From contig MU008175.1 of the NCBI GenBank assembly GCA_010909165.1, positions 372,001 through 436,000 on the forward strand: DNA of 64,000 bases. The letters are read 5' to 3'. This document shows positions 1-10,290 of the stretch, one piece after another; positions within the stretch are counted from its first letter, which is position 1; every line of letters starts with the position of its first letter. The notes beneath the pieces were generated by a model. The model was not told the DNA's origin. It saw nothing but the letters and a program-made list of their open reading frames with translations, and ran no database searches. The position numbers and the translations under genes are program-made. Source of the stretch: Anthoceros angustus (Eukaryota > Streptophyta > Anthocerotopsida > Anthocerotales > Anthocerotaceae).

Positions 1-857
1 ATAAGTGACAAAGGCGATGAGCGACCAATGTCATGGCGTGATTGTTCCGGCCGCGTGATCAAGATGGGTGAATGGTTTCCCCACTGGTAGTTCTCTAGAA
101 CCGGTGGCGATTCGAATGTTCCATGAGTCTTGGGCTGTCCCACTCAAGTGCAACACAGGCTGTGACATTTTCCGATGATCACCGGTGCTCCATATCTAGG
201 AGCACCATCTTGGGGGCATAGCCATTGTTGACATGTCCTCTCGATTGTCCACCATAGCATTCGTCCGAGACCTTACGTTGGTGGGGCAAAATGCGAGGGA
301 GATCGATCCTGGTGCATGAGTGCATACTGGTGCGTACTCGGGAGTGCATGCTCGGGGTAGCTGAGCACGTTGAGAGGCATATGCCGCACCATCCCTCCTT
401 TATCCTCGGATCGGCCACTATTCGGGTCGGTGATCGGTGAGAAGCTATCCCAGGCACATAACTGTTGCAATTGAGTTGATGATCCCATGTCTCGTAGAAA
501 ACAAGGGTGACTCAAAAATTTCTCAACGGTGATTTGTAGTGAGGGCTGATGAGCGTAATGACCCCTGCTGCATGCCTCGCCTTGCCTTGTGAAGGCTGCC
601 CTGCCATATGATCAACTAGGGAGGTGCCAGAATGGGATGGCCACTCCGTGAGGAAGGAGTGAATGATCGAGGCATGGCTGCCCTTGCCCTCATTGCCGGT
701 GTCGGTCCATTATCTGCCTCCACATCCAAGATGACTGTCGTCGCATCCTACCCATGTAGCATGTAGGCTCTTGGGACATGTCCAATGCCTCCAATGGTGT
801 AGTGCATACCTCATGGGAAGTAGTAGTCTTCTCCAGCCTCTTCCGTGAGGATTGTAG
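1..857 (-). pseudogene. Decayed gag-pol junction and protease of the outer gypsy element
   Basis: This stretch continues the minus-strand gag found at 858-1578. Short conserved blocks match the equivalent part of the plus-strand gypsy element at 3,900-4,850. Around 930-1,000 the minus strand reads LTTQIGGISLP, against LTSQPSMGGVSL in the other element. A GEDY block follows in both. At about 185-215 the minus strand reads PKMVLLDMEH, where the other element has PRVVLLDTGA, the aspartic protease active site. The DTG is therefore changed to DME here. Many frame breaks are present and no long ORF survives. The rest of pol would lie beyond the left edge of the window. The assignment rests on block-by-block similarity between two elements in the window, so it is moderate. 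Confidence 0.5.
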
Positions 858-1578
858 CTATCCTGTGGCTTGGAGACACACTGGTTCTTTTGGCAGGGAG
901 GCTAATGCCCCCAATTTGTGTGGTGAGGCTCGATGAGGCTTCAAGTGAGGCAACCTTCGGCGTGGTGCGCCCTTGGCCTTGGTCTTCTCCATTGTTGTTT
1001 GCCAGCGCAAGGCAGTCGAGCTGCCGGGAGGCTGTAGTCTGACATCTGGCGGCAGGTGGGCTCGGTGAATTTGTGCCTCCCTTTGAGACCGGCGCTCCGG
1101 GTGTTTTTGAAAACAAATTGTCACAAAGTGTCCTATCTTGTGGCAATGGGTGCAGTAAAGCCCCTCAGTGGGGCACTTGCATGCGGGAGCGAGATGCTCC
1201 GGACTTCCACAGCGATTGCAAGAGGCTTCCAGCGTTGCTGCAGCCCCTGCCTTGGCTAGCTTAGCTGGAACTGCCCTTGCTGATCCTGTACTCCCACTTC
1301 CCGGTGTCGTTCCTTTGCTAGTGAACATACTTTGATAGTGAGAAAAAGCCTTGGAGTGGCGGGAGGCATACGCAGAGAAGGCAATCTCCTTACGCTCTGC
1401 CTCTTCATGCACCTGTTCCAAAGTATAGCTGTCACCATACTTATCCACTAGAGAAGTGATGAGCTGAAAATGGAACAAGGAGTCCCCCTCCAATGTTGTA
1501 AAATTTCTGCACCGCTCACGATGCATGCGGCTGCACAGCGTGCCTTCACGCAGCTTTTGCAACCTCTGAAAAGTCATC
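858..1578 (-). pseudogene. Gag C-terminal part with two CCHC zinc knuckles (outer gypsy element)
   Basis: The minus strand encodes about 240 residues of gag nucleocapsid. It contains QRLQKLREGTLCSRMHRERC, then the block FHFQLITSLVDKYGD, then two retroviral-type zinc knuckles: C-NR-C-GSPE-H-LAPA-C and C-TH-C-HKIG-H-FVTI-C. Both fit CX2CX4HX4C. The reading frame has no initiator of its own. It begins abruptly at the inverted repeat (1,579-1,608), and the missing N-terminal half is found on the same strand at 40,934-41,817. A related but separate gag lies on the plus strand near 3,030-3,930. The role known for this family is packaging of retrotransposon RNA in a virus-like particle. This copy cannot be made intact while split. 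Confidence 0.85.
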
Positions 1579-1608
1579 TGCAAACATGGTATTTAGTGAA
1601 GGGGGTGA
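1579..1608 (+). repeat. Left terminal inverted repeat of a DNA transposon
   Basis: The 30 bases starting TGCAAACATGGTATT are the reverse complement of 40,904-40,933, with one mismatch in 30. They interrupt the gag reading frame. Gag codons on the far side of the break lie beyond the matching repeat 39 kb away. The homologous uninterrupted gag has TTGCA at the insertion point, so a 4-5 bp target duplication (TGCA or YTGCA) is likely. TGCA is its own reverse complement, so the exact edge of repeat versus duplication cannot be fixed. Confidence 0.75.
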
Positions 1609-2044
1609 TTATTCAGCATGAGGATTTTTTGCTCTTTATTTGCCGAAGGGGGTTTTGGATGGGTGTTGAATCCCTTGTTCACCGCTTGTCTTTGGAAAGA
1701 TGATCGAAGAAGTGAAACCAACACCCAGACGAGCTTGCCGTTCTGCGTGGCATGTGGGCAAGATGGTTGTAGCAGTTACACCTATCGAGCTTTAGAGCCC
1801 ATTTCTGACCCAAAATGGAGCACCATGACTACTTTGTGAAGATGAGTACATTTGTGATGCCCGCAAACAGTCGGGAAAACATGGTCCAACCAGTCGAACT
1901 CTCATATTTCAAGTTTCCCAGGCAGCATCTGCGGTGGTGGTGGTATGGGTCATCTGAATCCCTTACATGCGACATGGAATTCATGGAAATCGTGAGTGGT
2001 GAGCGGCCGGCCGAGCGCTACACTACCTAATCGAAGTGATATGT
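1609..2044. other. Left subterminal region of the TIR element, non-coding
   Basis: This stretch holds no supported gene. It lies between the left inverted repeat and the truncated 5' LTR of the inserted gypsy element. A second AAGGGGGT block at about 1,645 echoes the inverted repeat. A comparable AGAAGGGGGTT block lies just inside the right repeat (40,887-40,897). Such subterminal repeats are common in DNA transposons, but here there are only two copies. Confidence 0.4.
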
Positions 2045-2522
2045 GTCATGCTGCGATATGTAGGGCTAACATAAGCGGTTCTAGGTTAATTGGCGCCATG
2101 TGGGTATAAATGCGTGGTAACAATGTAAACACGATTAGGTCAATGGTGTGCCGGTGCCTGTGAATAGGCGCCGATGAATTTAGGCTTTTGGTTGAGAATC
2201 CGCATGAATGATGATGCGAACAAAGTTACCGAAGTGATGGCGGGGCGGGGGAATCGAGCGATTGTACGAGATGGAGACGGATGAGGCAGGGACGAGCTTA
2301 AGAGGTCCTGTTGGTAGCCGGTGTTGTGAGAGTGCATGGGCAAAGCCGTCGCGATCGTGAGCAATGGCTCACGATTGTCATTCTTTTCTATGCAATTCAT
2401 CCGGTTGGAACAATAGGTTGCATGATCAGTGAGCATGAGTCCACACTCGCACATTGATGATGCGGCGTTTTTGTGGACTAGGGAACTCTCCACTCAACGA
2501 GCGGATCTTTGCATTTAGCTCG
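2045..2522 (+). repeat. 5' LTR (5'-truncated) of the DNMT-bearing gypsy element
   Basis: This block is near-identical, apart from short indels, to 9,625-10,095 and 24,345-24,812. Those copies are the downstream parts of longer (about 640 bp) LTR-like units. The first 150-180 bp of the full unit are missing here. A TATA box (TATAAATGCG) lies at 2,105-2,114. It flanks the gypsy coding region with a matching copy at 9,456-10,097, as expected of an LTR pair. I could not identify a primer binding site complementary to a known tRNA just downstream. Confidence 0.7.
2105..2111 (+). promoter_or_regulatory. LTR TATA box
   Basis: TATAAAT sits inside the 5' LTR. It is preserved at the same place in the other LTR copies (9,684-9,690 and 24,391-24,397), although bases on both sides carry indels. 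It is the likely core promoter of the retrotransposon. Confidence 0.55.
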
Positions 2523-3029
2523 AACCTCTACTCTCTGGCCTTGTGGGAAGCGGAGTCTTTGCATTTTGGCTTCTCGGTGGAAGGAGGGGGGAGGTATGAC
2601 AATTTGCTTCTGCGTTGGTCGTGAGAAGCATCACATCTTGACATTGGTTAGAGGCGGTAGGAGGTTTTCTACTCATGCTCGCGGTGGTTCTGTGACATGT
2701 CTGTTGGTAATGCATGTCGCTGAGGAGGATGAAGAGCCACGCTATTGCTTGAGATCTCGAGTGGTTCCTCGTCATCCAGAGGTTACCCGTCGAAGAGGGG
2801 TTACAGGACGGTGGAGTTCTGACTTGAACCGGTGAGCGATTTGATGAGGGAGGGAGGCGGTTGTCGGCGGATGCTGGTCAACAATTGGCTAGCTGGTCAC
2901 CCTTATCGGGTATTGTAGCGGTGGTGATCACGAGGACGATTTTGAAGAGGCCAAGATTCGAGTGGTTCGTAAGAGATGGCGAGCTTGGATCGGTCTTAGG
3001 CTTGATAAATTTTCAGGCAGCGGACTCAA

Positions 3030-3930
3030 ACGCTGAGAGATTTAATGTTTTTCAATTTCCTTACCAGTAGGGTGAAGTTTAAGCATGGTCCGCATATTCT
3101 CATCGATATGTTTGAACAACTTCCGGATATATGAGTGGCGAGGCGTTGGATTTGTATGAAACACGATCGATTTGCTGGTGCTTTCCCAATCCGGCTTATC
3201 GGCAGCGTTGGCTTGCATACAATAATTTGCATCGCAAAAGCAATGGCTCATCATCAAGCTCGAGTTGCGAAGGCCACGCGGGTAAGGGCCTCTGGTCGCA
3301 TGACTCAGAGAGGCTATCAAGGGATTGATGAGCACGTTGTTGTACCCAAGTTTGCCAATCCTGTAGAGGAGTTTTTCACTATATTGGAGAAGGCTTTTCC
3401 ATTTAAAACCCCGGAGAAGATAGCTGAACTTGCCGCTTTCCAACGAAAGAAGGGAGAGACAGTGCAAATGGCATTTAATCGCAAAAGCTCGGGGATGGCC
3501 GTATGTTGGTGATCAAGAGGCGCACAAAGTTTCGCTCTTGAGGGAACCATTGTTTCATTTTCAATTGTTTACCTCGCTTGTGGACAAATATGGAGATCAA
3601 TACACTCTAGATCGTCTTCCGGAGGCGGAAGGAGTTGGCGTTTCTGCTTATGTATAAGCACACTAAGTCGTATGCTCATTATCGAGACCATGTTTCGGGA
3701 AGGGTGTATCTTACAGGTGCGCTCCTATCACTGGTGCTTAAGCACAGGCGTTAAGATGGCTAAGGTGGTCACCGCTATCTCGCTCTGCGATCGACTACTA
3801 TGTGTAATCATTGTGATTCGATCATTTGTCACCGACTTGCAAATGTGCGGTGGAAGCATTATATTGTACACATTGCCACAAGACGGGTCATGTTGTTACG
3901 GTATGTTTTCAGAAGTTCCCGAGCAGCGTT
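3030..3930 (+). pseudogene. Gag of the DNMT-gypsy element
   Basis: Several frames together give a gag related to the outer element. A block SGEALDLYET near 3,130 matches ANEALDLYEA of the minus-strand gag. KTPEKIAELAAFQRKK near 3,400 matches KTPEKIAELASFARKK. FHFQLFTSLVDKYGDQYTL near 3,555 matches FHFQLITSLVDKYGDSYTL. The nucleocapsid end keeps a clear second knuckle, C-TH-C-HKTG-H-VVTV-C, at about 3,868-3,909, preceded by a frame-broken first one starting CNHC near 3,800. The two elements therefore belong to sister lineages. At least three frameshifts break the gene. Confidence 0.75.
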
Positions 3931-4116
3931 ATCGGGGAGGCGATGAAGAAACTCCCACACTGCAGGCCATCGGAGCCTTGACCTCGCAGCCAAGCATGGG
4001 GGGGGTGTCTCTCACTAAGAGCAAGCTGAAGCGGGATAAGGGCAAACACAAGGTGGCTGCGGTATCAGAAGATGTGACTTTGAGTCTGCAGTCGCTTCAG
4101 ACTACTCGATTAAGTC

Positions 4117-5120
4117 GTGTTGACCTCGTTGACGACTAAACCGGCTGGTGTGGCTGTGGCCGTGTCTTCACCTGTGCAGGGTGTCGAAGGTGAGGATTAT
4201 GGAGATCCCTATCAGGCATGTACGGTTCATAAGGTGGACAGGGAGGAAGAGGATGTGCCCGCAACATGGCTGGGGCATGATGTACGATCTGTGCAGGCAG
4301 GTGCTTATGTAACACGGTCTGTTGCTCGCACCAATCGGTCAATTATGCCCAAGTCCTTTGTGCCATTGTCACCAGGAACTTCCATTCCTCTACGTGGTGC
4401 AGATCATTTGATGGAGGCTTTGGAGCCACCACAATCATCACAGGGGTTGGTAGGAACCATTCAGGTTCCTGCTTGTGCATGGTCAACTTTCGAGTTGGTA
4501 CAGAAGATTGCACGGGCTCCTCTGTTCACCTTAGCGGATCTGGATGTTGGCGATCAATATGCTGCCACGCTAGCGCAGTCCTTGGTTGCTCGGACGGGTC
4601 CGTCCTCGAGCGCGGTACCACCCGAGGAGTCGGCTTCTATACGGCCTGGGGCGGCTACAATTGGTCAAGGGCTTGGCAGGCGGTGGCTGGGGCAAGGAGG
4701 TCTTGTCACAATTGGCTCGAGCCGCATGGTCATCCCATGATCCAGCCTACTCGGATGCAGTGCCTATCAACCATGCCGTGGTTGACAATCGTGTTGTATT
4801 CTCAATGGAGTAGCACCACGGGTGGTGCTCTTGGACACCGGAGCACAACCCATCGGTCAAGCCTTGGCGCAGTTCTGACCGGTGGGGATGCTCTCAAGAG
4901 CCCGTCGTGGAGTATTCGATGCACAGGGGCCGAGCCGCTTCAAGACAGTGTCCAGCTTTCTATCGTCTTGAAACACGGTACTAACTATGATGTTGTTCGC
5001 CTTTGGTATCGGTGCCACCAACTATGACATCCTGCTTGGCAGAATTTATTCCGCTGAGTTGGGATTGACAATCGGAGCGAGCATATTATCGTCCGGATTG
5101 GCGGCGGGTGGTGCGTTTAG
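4117..5120 (+). pseudogene. Gag-pol linker and aspartic protease of the DNMT-gypsy element
   Basis: An ORF at 4,117-4,740 encodes a Pro/Ser/Ala-rich linker with no domain I recognise. Near 4,805-4,850 another frame reads APRVVLLDTGAQPIGQALAQ. This contains the D-T-G-A active site of retropepsin-type proteases, flanked by hydrophobic residues. About 55 codons later, in a third frame, ATNYDILLGR near 5,010-5,040 looks like the protease C-terminal block. At least two frameshifts separate the parts. The family cleaves the gag-pol polyprotein. Confidence 0.65.
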
Positions 5121-5471
5121 CCTACATTCCTTTGACTTACATCGCCTAGCTGCCGGTGACGTTGCATTAGTCGGCCAAGCATGTCCGGCATTCGTTATCC
5201 TTTGTTACCTCGGGATGATCATCGCATCTCTTGGATTTTCTGAGAGGATGATGCTCTGTTGTTTCGATGATGTGGATACCATTGGCCCTGATCGAGTGCC
5301 CGTTGTCGAGTCAGCGGTATGGAATCTTGCCCGGCGGCATGTGGAGTATGCTTTACAGCAATTTCATGCGGCCGGGATTGAGGCCGGGACAAAGCCGTTT
5401 CTTGAGTCTGCTTCAACGTTGCTTCCACCTTTGAATCAACATACCATTATTTGGCCCATGTGTACAGTGGG

Positions 5472-6403
5472 TTATGTGGTGTTGGAATTATTCGGGGGTT
5501 TGTGCACTGGCTTGGAGGCTCTATTACGTGCGGCGTTTTGGTGCGCGTAATATTATTCGCGGACAATTGTCCGTCGCTCAACAGATTGCTGGGGCATCGC
5601 TTGCAGCGATTACATCTCGCCATGCTAGTTTGTTTCGATCTACGCATTTGTGACTACGCTTTGCTTTACCTCAAGATGTCGGTGACATTCACCAATCCCA
5701 TATCCAGGCTTTGCCTCCGGTTGATCTGGTGATCGCTGGATGGGAGTGTCAGGGGTTTTCCCGTGCTGGCCAAGGTGCGGGTTTGCAGGATCCACGGAGC
5801 GGATCGTTTTTGTTGTTGGCTCGTATTTTGCATTGGCTTCAACAGGTGCACCCTCATATGGTGTATGTGCTCGAGAATACTCCGGCACATTTAGATCCTC
5901 GGCCGCACTTGTTTGCTGATGCTACATTGATCCAACATGTGGTGGGATCTCCGTTTGTCATGGATGCTGCGCAGGTCGGTAGCTTTGCCCACCGTTTACG
6001 CAGCTATTGGACCAATTGGGCTCCATGCACAATTTTGCAATTGGCACTTCAGCATACAGTTCGTGATGATCAGCTCCGGTTGCAAGATGTTTTGGAACCA
6101 TATCATAGTCCGCGTCCGGTGAAGGTTGTGGAGAAGTCTCCGTGGTTTCCAACTAATCAGCCTGGCATGCCGCGCCAGACTCTACCCACACTGGTCAGTT
6201 TTCCTGGTTCTTATGCGTATCGTGGGGCTGGCAATGGGCTGTTGTTGGATGTTCGTACTCAACGATGGGAGGAGCCTACTGTGGAAGAACGAGAACGTAT
6301 CATGGGGTTTGATACTCATGCTCTACGCGTTGGCGTCACTTACGGATTGCTCTCGGGCGTGCTATGGATTTACATCGCTTACGGCTTGTTACCATTTGTT
6401 TAG
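5472..6403 (+). pseudogene. C5-cytosine DNA methyltransferase module inside the gypsy polyprotein
   Basis: Conserved C5-MTase motifs appear in order. Motif I (SAM binding) is VLELFGGLCTGLEALL, from 5,478. Motif IV carries the catalytic cysteine in VDLVIAGWECQGFSRAG, from 5,714; the usual PCQ is ECQ, with the Cys kept. Motif VI is VYVLENTP near 5,865, with the catalytic Glu. Motif VIII is QVGSFAHRLRSYW near 5,970. A late block EEPTVEERERIMGFD near 6,270 resembles the C-terminal motif that precedes the GF(P/D) of these enzymes. The ORF 5,711-6,403 holds motifs IV onward in one frame. A frameshift near 5,545 separates motif I. Methylation of CG sites by such retrotransposon DNMTs is known for related elements; activity here is not implied. 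The Pro to Glu change beside the nucleophile is unusual. Confidence 0.8.
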
Positions 6404-6779
6404 TGTTTCAAATCTTGTCGCGTGCTCCGTTTGTGGGTTTATTTCATGTCTGGAGCATGTCATCCGATCGCTCACTTGCCCTTTCCGGATTCCAGATCTC
6501 TTATACTCTGGATGCTGGGGAGTCAATAGCTTTCGTGTCCATCATTCGGTTTCGGCTTGTATGGTGAGCAATTCGGATTCGGAGACCACGGTTTATCATC
6601 AAGCAGCAGTGAGCCTCGATATGTTTCCGGAATATGGGGTCTCGGTTGATGTAAGATCGAGGCAACGTTAAGTGACCGCTGGCTAAATCAGATTGTTTTG
6701 CCTTCTCTATGAAGGAGTACTTGTAATGTGATGAAGTTCCGTGTTCGACCACTAATGAGCCGGTACAGCCTTAGCCTAG

Positions 6780-7300
6780 TGGGAGATCGTGGACGACGTT
6801 GTAAGGAGTTACATGAAAGGGTTGATTCGCCATCCACGTCTGATTTTTTGCTGCAAGCTTCTTCCACCCAAGAAGGATAGTCGAGATTGTGGTGAAAACG
6901 CATGTGGTGATTATCGGCCTCGAACGCCGATCCGCAGATCGTTATCCTATGCCTACCGGAGGAGTTATTTGATCGATTGGACAATCTTCGCTTTTTCGGT
7001 GTTGGACTGCGTGGATTTAACCAGTGCCCATGGCGGATGAGGACATCAAGAAGACGGCGTTCCGCATAACAACTTTGGGAGTGGCTGTTCATGCCTTTTG
7101 GGTTCCGTAATGCTCATTCGTTTGAGAATCATGGACAAGGTGTTGGCGGTGCACCACATCTCTTGTGTTACATCGATGATGTGTTGGTTCACATCGAGAC
7201 TTTGACACATTTGGTTCACTTGGAGGACCTATTTTGTCATGGCGGCATTGAAGTGTCATCCCGCCAAGTGTGAGCTGGGTGTTGATCGATTGATTCTAGG
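6780..7300 (+). pseudogene. Reverse transcriptase of the DNMT-gypsy element
   Basis: Pieces in different frames form an RT fingers/palm. They include GLIRPSTSDF near 6,815, a DYR-type block near 6,910, EELFDRLDNLRFF near 6,960, and LWEWLFMPFGFRNA near 7,073-7,116. The catalytic motif is CYIDDVLVHIET near 7,165-7,200, where YIDD is the YXDD box with both metal-binding aspartates. The domain is compressed and frame-broken, so it is inactive as written. Confidence 0.8.
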
Positions 7301-7399
7301 TCATAGGATTGCCTAACGGCATTATGCCTCACGCTAAGGTTCAGCTATCTTGAGGTGCGCCTACTAAGCGTGTCCACGTTAAGCATATCGGCCTCTGCA

Positions 7400-7930
7400 A
7401 TTATTATCGCATTTACATTCAGGATTTTAGTCGTATTGCCAAGCCTCTCAATGAGTTGTTACGCAAGAATGTCGCTTGGGATTGGGCAGAAGCATGTGAG
7501 CAAGCGTTTCTTATGTTGAAGGACAGGTTCAACCTGTCATGGCTAGACCTGATTTTGACAAACCATTCGTTGTGCATACGGATTGGAGTCAGCTGGGTTT
7601 GGGTGCGGTGCTCGCCCAAATCGATGATGCAGGACATGAACGTGTAATTGCGTATGCTTCCCGCAGTTGCAATAGAGCTGAGAGTAATTACCCCAGTTAT
7701 GAAGGGGAGTGTTTGGCGGCTGTGTGGGCTGTATGTCATTTTCGGCCTTACTTGTATGGATTTTGATGACGGACCATCACCTTTGAAGTGGTTGATGACT
7801 AACACCCAATTGAGTGGCAAGTTGGCTCGGTGGGCAATGACCTTACAAGATTATGATTTTGAGGTTGTTCATCGTCCGGAGCTTGTCACCGAGAATCGAT
7901 TTGTTATCACGGCATCCCCTGGAATCTAGC
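7400..7930 (+). pseudogene. RNase H domain of the DNMT-gypsy element
   Basis: The connection domain ends with FSRIAKPLNELLRKNVAWDW near 7,425-7,485. RNase H follows with [20 protein letters not shown] at 7,539 (first catalytic Asp in HTDWS), then [18 protein letters not shown] and [12 protein letters not shown] (catalytic Glu), then a TDHHPLKWLMT block near 7,770. The tail is KLARWAMTLQDYDFEVVHRP near 7,820-7,880. This is textbook Ty3/gypsy RNase H. One frameshift near 7,765 is required to join the parts. Confidence 0.85.
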
Positions 7931-8149
7931 GAAGACCATACAGAGGCGACAAGATTTTGACGAGAATGGGATGGTGACAGCTAGATGGCCCCGCTTTGGG
8001 AGACTTGAGCATTGTGCTGCTTATCGGCAAGTTGGGCATGGCGAGACATTTGGACAGATTCGGAACCATGCATTATTTGCAAACCGGTTCATACCCGGTA
8101 GTGTGCTCTAAAACACGCATTCAAAGAACGGGCGGCGGATACAATTGGC

Positions 8150-8700
8150 GAGATGGTTATCTCGCGCAGAGGCGGCAGCGTTCGGACTGTACGCCGCCAC
8201 GGATCGGAAGTCGTTGGTGGCTCATGCCGACATGGGGCATTTTGGCGTCAACGCACGTATAGTTTGGCTCCTCATTTCCATTGGAGTGGCATGTATGGTC
8301 AAGTTCGTGATCCGATAGTGCGGCGGCGACAGGTAAAGGCTTCTTTTAATATCAAGCCATCGCGCTCCCATTACCTATCGTCTTTCTTTCACTGGTCTTG
8401 CGATCTTATTGGTGAGTTGCCTAAGACAAAGACGGGTAATGTTTATGTGATGGTGATGGTAGAACACTTTTCTAAGTGGGTGAGATTGTTGCTTTGCCCG
8501 ATAAGAGCTCGAGCACCGCCCAAGCCTTTTACGACATGTGCTTAGTCGGTTTGGCGGTGTCTCATGATCGAGTGAGTTTCGTGGAGAATTTCAGATTGTT
8601 GGATCATGCTTTCATTGATCATCGACGAACTAGTCGAGATCATCCCCAAGCATGGGTTATGAGCGTTTGGTTGACCATTAAGCAAGGTTACGTGGATTGT
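8150..8700 (+). pseudogene. Integrase core of the DNMT-gypsy element
   Basis: At about 8,395-8,480 one frame reads CDLIGELPKTKTGNVYVMVM followed by VEHFSKWV. This is the integrase core block around the first catalytic Asp (D-L-x-G-x-L-P...GN...FSKW). An HADMGHFGVNAR-like stretch near 8,222 resembles the zinc-binding region. RFGGVSHDR near 8,550 and FRLLDHAF are remnants of the second half. The domain is full of frame breaks. Confidence 0.7.
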
Positions 8701-8819
8701 TGACAATGCCTCAAGTGATTGGGACTGGCATTATTGGCGATGGGTATCGTATGAGTAAGCACGCTTGGCCCATTTTCTCCCTATTTCTTGCTCTTTGGGG
8801 GATCCTTCCTCCTGTCTCC

Positions 8820-9400
8820 ATTGCCAAGGAAATGCATCAGGTAGTGGCCCTGGATGATCCTGCCACATGGGCCCGACTGGTTGGTGAGCGGGCAGCTTTA
8901 TTTCGGCAGGCCATGCCTATGGCTATGGCTAACCTTCAGATTGCTCAGCATCGAGACACGTTGCGTTATGCTTACACTCGCAGGCTACCACTTGCCTAAA
9001 TTGAAGAAGTTTCACACGGAGACTATGTTTATCTGAGACAATACGCGCTGGAACCTTCTACTCGTAGACATGTATTGCGAGTTAAAGAGGTGCCGACAGG
9101 TGTGTTGGTGTTGCAAGGGTCGACGGACGGCTCAAGGAGCACATGAAGAATTGTGCTCCTTGCCATCTTCCCAACTGGACCCCACGATCGTTCAATTGGG
9201 TGCCACCTTCCGATTATCCATGCCAAGTCTGCCAGCGCATCGACGATCCGGAGCTTATGTTGTTGTGTGACGGATGCAATGGTGGATTCCATCTATTTTG
9301 TTTGTCTCCACCACTCGCTGAGGTGCCAGCAGGTGTTTGGTATTCCGGAGTAAGGGTACTACGGGAGCAGTTTGGCGGCATTATGTGAGTCTTCTTGGTT
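8820..9400 (+). pseudogene. Integrase C-terminal tail with PHD finger
   Basis: After the integrase core an ORF reads MHQVVALDDPATWARLVGER and continues with helices rich in Ala and Arg, the usual integrase C-terminal region. At 9,215-9,350 one frame encodes [27 protein letters not shown], then [14 protein letters not shown]. This is a PHD finger (C4HC3). The last CxxC pair is lost to a frame break directly after GVWY. PHD fingers read histone H3 tails in other proteins. In gypsy elements a chromatin reader at this place is usually a chromodomain and steers integration. The PHD is likely to play the same role here; that is inference. Confidence 0.75.
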
Positions 9401-9455
9401 GTTTGGTTCTCCGCTTGGTGATGTTGCGCTTTGGGCAGCGCCCCGCCACTGGGAA

Positions 9456-10097
9456 TGAGGTCCGACAATTATGTCGAGATTCTTGTTTTGTTTTGTTGTT
9501 ATAAACTTAGATCTGGAATGAGAGTGACCGACGCCAGCATGGTTTGGAAGGTGTGTTGCGATGTGTCACTAAAGTGCATAGCCCGGATGGTATTATATGG
9601 CACATGGGCGTCACGATGTCATCACGACATGTCATGCTGCGATATGTAGGGCTAACATAAGCGGTTCTAGGTTAATTCGCGCGTATAAATGCGTGGTAAA
9701 ACACGATTAGGTCAATGGTGTGCCGGTGCCTATATGAATAGGGCGCCCGATGATTTAGGCTTTGGTTGAGAATCCGCGCATGAATGATGATGAACAAAGT
9801 TCAGAAGTGATGGCGGGGCGAGGCGAATCAGGCGGGTAGATGGAGACCGGATGAGACGGGACGAGCTTAAGAGGTCCCGTGTTGGTAGCCGGTAGTTGTG
9901 AGTGCATGGTAGGCGCAGTCGCGATCGGTGAGCAATGGCTCACGATTGTCATTCTTTTCTATGCAATTCATCCGGTTGGAACAATAGGTTGCATGATCGA
10001 GTGAGCATGAGTCCACACTCGCACGTGATGATGCGCGTTTTGTGGACTAGGGAACTCTCCACTCAACTGAGCGGATCGATGCATTTAGCTCGAACCT
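9456..10097 (+). repeat. 3' LTR of the DNMT-gypsy element
   Basis: This unit of about 640 bp starts with a block AATGAGGTCCGACAATTA just before TGTCGAGATTC and ends with GCTCGAACCTC. Its downstream 470 bp match the 5' LTR at 2,045-2,522. The full unit recurs at 24,172-24,815. TATAAAT is at 9,684-9,690. Only the first 170 bp or so recur again directly downstream. The exact LTR edge (AATGAGG or TGTCG) is ambiguous. Confidence 0.65.
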
Positions 10098-10290
10098 CAA
10101 TGAGGTCCGACAATTATGTCGATTCTTGTTTTGTTTTGTTGTTATAAACTTAGGCTGCGGAATAGGAGTGGCCAAACTTAGCATGGTTTGGAAGGTGTGT
10201 TGCGATGTGTCACTAAAGTGCATGGTTATAGCACGGATGGTATTATATGGCACATGGTGGGCGTCTGACGGTCTTGTCATAAATCCTGAC
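10098..10290 (+). repeat. Truncated second LTR start, abutting the 3' LTR
   Basis: The sequence restarts with AATGAGGTCCGACAATTATG and repeats the first 170-190 bp of the LTR unit, through GCATGGTTTGGAAGG and the TTATATGGCACATGG block. It then diverges completely at about 10,270. The same full-plus-truncated arrangement occurs at 24,172-24,990, so it predates the large tandem duplication. Confidence 0.6.

Larger units (their letters stand above)
2523..9455 (+). mobile_element. Internal region of a Ty3/gypsy retrotransposon carrying DNMT and PHD modules
   Basis: The order on the plus strand is gag, protease, DNA methyltransferase, reverse transcriptase, RNase H, integrase, PHD finger. RT before RNase H before integrase is the Ty3/gypsy order. 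All modules are on one strand between two LTR copies. No single frame spans more than about 230 codons. The coding sequence hops frames many times through 1-2 base and slightly longer indels, so this copy is dead as written. A DNMT between protease and RT is not part of the standard gypsy polyprotein. DNMT-carrying retrotransposons have been reported from charophyte algae and dinoflagellates. Confidence 0.85.

Noticed and set aside
5711-6403. DNMT ORF as a host gene
   Set aside because: It lies between protease and RT of a gypsy element on the same strand, and such retrotransposon DNMTs are known. There are no introns or host-type N-terminal domains.
3030-9400. Restoring the broken retrotransposon polyprotein as one CDS
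   Set aside because: At least ten frame changes would be needed. Since some may be consensus errors, calling an intact CDS is not supportable from this sequence.
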